Shown here one piece after another: positions 6,401 to 8,174 of a stretch of DNA of 8,174 nt (positions are counted from its first letter, which is position 1; each line of letters starts with the position of its first letter). Below the pieces are notes generated by a model, which ran no database searches, was not told the origin of the DNA, and saw only the letters and a list, made by a program, of their open reading frames with translations. Position numbers and translations under genes: made by a program. This DNA is from JAVXAG01 sp040307645 (GTDB taxonomy: Bacteria > Bacillota > Clostridia > Peptostreptococcales > Anaerovoracaceae). Where the stretch lies: NCBI GenBank assembly GCA_040307645.1, contig JAWRJF010000078.1, forward strand, positions 1 through 8,174, given 5' to 3'.

Positions 6401-6703
6401 TCCCTCAGTATATTTAAGCCTTTCTTCCACATTCAACATCTTTTTCATATTATCTAGGTCTAGTAAATCCTCTTGATCCCCTTCAAGTAGGACCATGATA
6501 GCATCTCCACCAAATTCTTCCTCCATAGCATAATTAGAAATATAGGCCTCATTGCTGGTCTTGACTAAGGTTTCACTACCAGTGGCCATATTTACCTTTA
6601 TAGCACCAACTATCATAAGTGCGAATATTATTATAGTTATAAATAAGGTTTTAAAAGGTGTTTTTTCTATTCTACTTCCTATTTTTGAAAATATCTTATT
6701 CAT
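3473..6703 (-). CDS. Large MMPL/HAE3-type RND exporter with repeat-rich external loop
   Basis: This 1076-residue protein is an RND-superfamily membrane exporter of the MMPL (HAE3-like) type, which uses the proton gradient to move lipids, amphiphiles or other hydrophobic compounds outward; the substrate here is unknown. It has the usual duplicated plan: one helix (about 17-36), a long external loop, five helices (about 538-678), then helix 713-733, a second loop and five helices (about 905-1056). The signature segments GLGIDYSIQFQNRYEEE (600-616) and GMGTEMTIMLLERYLEER (967-984) lie in the two equivalent helices. The first loop (37-537) is unusually long and helical, with heptad-like patterns recalling YhgE/Pip-type loops, and contains two internal duplications (131-166 with 195-230, and about 341-373 with 407-438). 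ATG 6703 has AAGGAAGGAT upstream. It lies 22 nt after the regulator and precedes the polyferredoxin; no membrane fusion protein is seen. Confidence 0.88.
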   Translation of the reverse strand: MNKIFSKIGSRIEKTPFKTLFITIIIFALMIVGAIKVNMATGSETLVKTSNEAYISNYAMEEEFGGDAIMVLLEGDQEDLLDLDNMKKMLNVEERLKYTEGIFTIMSPASIVHQITDKQGTEIKKQVLNISHGLGELGDKLTEIGQELGSKELPDPQAVEEKLDNLMKSMDPSKLMDDMAGEQEKELKDKFMTMANGLGEMGQKLSNIGSELASKDIPNPKMIEEKLEELSGISKVFDELSSGLDDLAKGVTELGGGLDTSSAGLKEVSRQLGQMAEEMKGNPELYKKLNMFAENIGKSSEGLSMMSENTGKLSQGNINTSQALNNIGQKLNQELEEMKKALSGDGISSEELKQMSNGFITMGENLGDLSKGLSQMAAGGSIFPDSSDVFSSLKGNIEKEVSAMKDNLSGGISPDELKTMSDGFITMGENLSKISDGLKTFHEKSEMMIPYFPHNQKELDNILYEDGNLRDIFSDTIIDENHMMIMIKLKGNLEDSEIDSIINEVSHAMEAEDFDVNFIVSGKPVLDSSLRAEMKSNMIIMVASAVVLMLIILNLVFRIRWRALSLGIIFVSVIATLGLMGHLNVSMTMVSMAVFPILIGLGIDYSIQFQNRYEEEHSVKTTLVQIGKAVGLAVLATVLGFVSLFASPVPMIQDFGKMLTIGVIVSFIGSIFLLMPVLSARDTVASKARDFRIKDYEKAGPIDKFLRFTVNSVIKLAPLIIIIAIGLATFGFIADTKVGVETDIETFMPQDMDALHDIHYIRDIVGSTNQMVIFMEDEELLTEDNLSWMRDISKQARAEFSNKIVDIKYIDNLVENFSDIEEISFDEYLEIIDNDIPESQRRMFISDEKDKAVILMNVEHMATAELQEFVEDMKIMLEDAPIKTSITGKSVLDVEMVKGLTDGRLRMTIIGLGLVFLSLLILYRSFFKALVAVLPVVLIVGMSGGIMNLLGLKYTPITATLGALVLGMGTEMTIMLLERYLEERNEGKDKRKALFTTIKFIGKATLASGLTTVGGFSVLMTSKFVILKDFGLMTVINISLALMATFIILPALIWILDRFIVSDKVKKEAYKEVPQE
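5421..5634 (-). repeat. Direct repeat within the exporter gene (195-bp period)
   Basis: CCCATAGTAATAAAACCAT occurs at 5421-5439 and again at 5616-5634, 195 bp apart, encoding the shared GFITMGEN segments of the loop. The surrounding codons also match in protein, so this is an in-frame duplication of a 65-residue unit. Confidence 0.7.
6014..6313 (-). repeat. Older internal duplication within the exporter gene (192-bp period)
   Basis: Residues 131-166 and 195-230 of the exporter share 20 of 36 positions, including LGE, the SK and PxP spacing and EEKL. At DNA level the copies have diverged, which suggests an older event than the 195-bp repeat nearby. Confidence 0.65.
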
Positions 6704-6725
6704 CTAACCAATCCTTCCTTTATCT

Positions 6726-7280
6726 TTATTTGCTAATTGTATCTACTAACTTTTCTACGTAAGAATCAATTTCATTATCTTTTATTTTAGGTAAATACAA
6801 GAAAGATAAAATACTTCCCATCATTAGTCTTATGGAGAAATCTTCATCTTCTAAGCCAATGCCTGTGTCCTTTATGGAGTCTTTTAATATTGACGTTATT
6901 TGCCTAACAAAATCAAAATCAGCTACTTCAGGATTTATTTGGCTTTCCATTAAGATTAATTTAATCACTTCACTATGCTCAGAAATAAATTTAATTCTAT
7001 TCTTTAGAATATATTCTAACTTTTCCATAGGCTCTAAGCCCTGGGACTCTACCAAGGATTCTTTTAAGCTAGTTATTAAAATTGGCTCTATTGCTTCCAT
7101 AAACATTTGTTTTTTAGAGTCAAAGTATCTAAATAAAGTAACTTCAGATATGTCTGCTTTTTTTGCTATATCTAAAGTAGTTGAGCCATTGTATCCTTTT
7201 TCTATAAATACCTTTAAGGCTGATTCTAATATTTGCTTTCTTCTTTCTTCCCTTGTCATTCTTTTATTAGTTTTTTCCAT
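6726..7280 (-). CDS. TetR-family transcriptional regulator
   Basis: This 184-residue protein is a TetR/AcrR-family repressor, likely a dimer. Residues about 10-57 form the DNA-binding part: RRKQILESALKVFIEKGY, then the helix-turn-helix TTLDIAKKADISEVTLFRYF, typical of the family. The C-terminal helical part (about 60-184) should bind an inducer and dimerise; its ligand cannot be read from sequence. ATG 7280 has a strong AAGGAGGG at 7288-7295, 7 nt upstream. The gene is first in an operon with the RND exporter (22 nt gap) and the polyferredoxin. A 16-bp dyad overlapping the likely transcription start suggests it represses its own operon, a common arrangement for TetR-controlled exporters. The length is normal for the family and nothing is missing. 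Confidence 0.9.
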   Translation of the reverse strand: MEKTNKRMTREERRKQILESALKVFIEKGYNGSTTLDIAKKADISEVTLFRYFDSKKQMFMEAIEPILITSLKESLVESQGLEPMEKLEYILKNRIKFISEHSEVIKLILMESQINPEVADFDFVRQITSILKDSIKDTGIGLEDEDFSIRLMMGSILSFLYLPKIKDNEIDSYVEKLVDTISK

Positions 7281-7297
7281 CTATCATCCCTCCTTAT

Positions 7298-7313
7298 GTT
7301 AGTACTTACTTAC
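7298..7313. promoter_or_regulatory. Probable TetR operator, 16-bp dyad
   Basis: GTTAGTACTTACTTAC matches its own reverse complement at 12 of 16 positions (GTnAGTAnnTACTnAC). It lies between the -10 and the Shine-Dalgarno of the regulator gene, over the expected transcription start, where a bound TetR dimer would block transcription. Confidence 0.55.
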
Positions 7314-7315
7314 AT

Positions 7316-7343
7316 ATATTATCATAAGAATTTCTTTTGTCAA
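7316..7343 (-). promoter_or_regulatory. Promoter of the TetR-exporter-polyferredoxin operon
   Basis: On the minus strand a perfect -35 TTGACA (7343-7338) is separated by 16 bp from TAATAT (7321-7316). Transcription should start near 7309, inside the dyad operator, giving a short leader before the Shine-Dalgarno at 7295-7288. Confidence 0.6.
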
Positions 7344-7530
7344 TAAAATATTTTTGGGGTTCTAAATATTATAGGTGTTTTATTATTATTAAATTTTAGA
7401 TAGAATTGAAACTTATGAATACCTGGAGAAGGATTACCTCCAGCTTAAATAGCCAGTATATTAAATACTCAAACCAATCTTGTTGTAATCAAGCTTTGTG
7501 AAATAAATAGGATGGGTTATAATTTAAAAA
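7344..7530. other. AT-rich intergenic region with one short hairpin
   Basis: No convincing gene is present. CTGGAG (7423-7428) and CTCCAG (7438-7443) form a 6-bp stem with a 9-nt loop, but no T tract follows on either strand. A 28-codon frame at 7415-7501 has no ribosome site. The stretch separates the operon promoter from the IS66 element. Confidence 0.5.
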
Positions 7531-7585
7531 GTAAGCGTACAATAATCGCATGGATTTAAAAATGTTACACGACATGAGATAATAT

Positions 7586-7642
7586 CCCTACAAAGCACTT
7601 TTAAAGTTAACAAAACGCTTTGGCAACTTTAAAACTGTAGGG
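7586..7642 (+). promoter_or_regulatory. Leader hairpin covering the tnpA ribosome site
   Basis: CCCTAC (7586-7591) pairs with GTAGGG (7637-7642) and, inside, TTTTAAAGTT (7599-7608) pairs with AACTTTAAAA (7625-7634). The outer stem includes the first bases of the tnpA Shine-Dalgarno AGGGAG (7639-7644). CAAAGC (7591-7596) can alternatively pair with GCTTTG (7617-7622). This suggests translational control of tnpA by RNA folding. Confidence 0.5.
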
Positions 7643-7652
7643 AGATGATATT

Positions 7653-8009
7653 TTGGCAACTATGAAAGAGTCAAAACATGAAATGCTTAAGGCACAATGG
7701 AAAAAATTGATTAAAGAGCAAAGCGAAAGCGATTTGTCAATTAGGGAATGGTGTAGACAAAACAATCTTTCTCACGGTAAATTCTACTACTGGCAAAGAA
7801 TAATTAGGGAAGAAGCCTTAATTAAAGCTGGAACATTAGCTGTTACAGGGCAGACCCAGTTCGTTGAATTAAAACCAAGTATTACTGATATTGAATCTAA
7901 CAATCATGGGACTTGTGCAATTCTACGCTCAAATGGAACTGAGATTGAAATTTTTAATGGAGCAGATCCAAATACATTGGCTTTAGTACTGAATTTAATC
8001 GGTAAATAG
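7653..8009 (+). CDS. tnpA: IS66-family accessory protein TnpA
   Basis: This 118-residue protein is the first ORF of IS66 elements, needed for transposition together with TnpB and the DDE enzyme TnpC. Residues 29-52 (SIREWCRQNNLSHGKFYYWQ) form the family's helix-turn-helix-like signature, probably for DNA binding, and the tail ends in the usual IEIFNGADPNTLALVLNLI pattern. TTG at 7653 is chosen as start because AGGGAG (7639-7644) lies 8 nt upstream; the ATG at 7662 would be 17 nt away. tnpB starts 3 nt after the stop, so the two are probably translationally coupled. The gene is intact, and its leader can fold over the ribosome site. Confidence 0.88.
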   Translation: MATMKESKHEMLKAQWKKLIKEQSESDLSIREWCRQNNLSHGKFYYWQRIIREEALIKAGTLAVTGQTQFVELKPSITDIESNNHGTCAILRSNGTEIEIFNGADPNTLALVLNLIGK

Positions 8010-8012
8010 TCT

Positions 8013-8174
8013 ATGAGAATTAAATTGCCTGATGATTTAAAGATATATATTGCTTGTGGCAAGACGGATATGAGAAAATCCATAGATGGATTAGCTGCAA
8101 TTGTTGTACAGAATTTCAAACTAGATCCATTTGAGAATTCACTGTTTTTGTTCTGTGGTGGTAAAAAAGATAGA
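8013..8174 (+). CDS. tnpB: IS66-family TnpB, N-terminal 54 residues (runs off right edge)
   Basis: The frame from ATG 8013 is open to the window end. It contains the IS66 Orf2 signature IYIACGKTDMRKSIDGLAA followed by LDPFENSLFLFCGGKKDR. The family protein is usually about 115-120 residues, so roughly half is visible. There is no Shine-Dalgarno of its own: the ATG follows the tnpA stop by 3 nt, which points to translational coupling. TnpB is required for IS66 transposition, but its biochemical role is unclear. Confidence 0.9.
   Translation, partial: MRIKLPDDLKIYIACGKTDMRKSIDGLAAIVVQNFKLDPFENSLFLFCGGKKDR

Larger units (their letters stand above)
7531..8174 (+). mobile_element. IS66-family element, left part (runs off right edge)
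   Basis: GTAAGCG at 7531 looks like the tip of an IS66-type terminal repeat, and the gene order tnpA then tnpB is that of the family. A tnpC transposase and the right repeat would lie beyond the window. TTTAAAAA (7523-7530) would be the 8-bp target duplication if the left end is correct; the other copy is not visible here. Confidence 0.75.

Noticed and set aside
6832..7302. 156-codon plus-strand frame opposite the TetR gene
   Set aside because: It is antisense to a clear TetR family gene; no ribosome site or recognisable domain.
7415..7501. 28-codon plus-strand frame before the IS66 element
   Set aside because: No Shine-Dalgarno, no recognisable motif, and it contains a hairpin; it could easily arise by chance.
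7904..8119. 71-codon minus-strand frame over tnpA and tnpB
   Set aside because: It is a shadow of the two IS66 genes, which have clear family motifs in the plus frames.

Overview
The window looks like an accessory or recently rearranged stretch of a low-GC Firmicutes genome, most likely a clostridium or a Tissierella-like anaerobe. The basis is AT-rich third positions, strong AGGAGG-type ribosome sites, frequent TTG starts, a membrane polyferredoxin typical of anaerobes, and clostridial-style insertion sequences. No gene here fixes the species.

Layout, left to right. (1) 1-527, minus strand: the 5' part of a visibly GC-richer gene that resembles a prophage structural protein and runs off the left edge. 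(2) 541-571: a minus-strand terminator, then a small unrecognised gene (607-885, minus) with its own extended -10 promoter at 913-921. (3) 946-2835: a complete insertion sequence with GGTAGTGT ends, a 487-residue zinc-finger DDE transposase on the plus strand, a structured 270-bp tail that may carry a 58-residue minus-strand ORF, and a plus-strand terminator. (4) 2844-7343, minus strand: an apparently co-transcribed three-gene operon of a TetR-family regulator, a large MMPL/HAE3-type RND exporter and a NapH-like membrane polyferredoxin. Its promoter and a 16-bp dyad operator lie directly upstream of the regulator. (5) 7531 to the right edge: the left end of an IS66-family element with tnpA and the first 54 codons of tnpB.

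How the genes may work together: the TetR protein probably represses its own operon from the dyad that overlaps the transcription start, and some ligand, possibly an amphiphile exported by the RND protein, would relieve this. The role of the polyferredoxin beside an exporter is not obvious. It may sit in the same membrane and move electrons, or it may only be co-regulated.

The points most worth a second look are: the polyferredoxin gene appears to be one base out of frame with its natural start (a run of six A where seven would restore the frame); both insertion sequences carry 5' inverted repeats placed to fold read-through transcripts over the transposase start or Shine-Dalgarno; the first element's tail contains a 123-bp segment bounded by 27-bp inverted repeats and a possible hidden gene; and the exporter's external loop contains two separate internal duplications. 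No tRNA, rRNA, CRISPR array or replication origin was seen.
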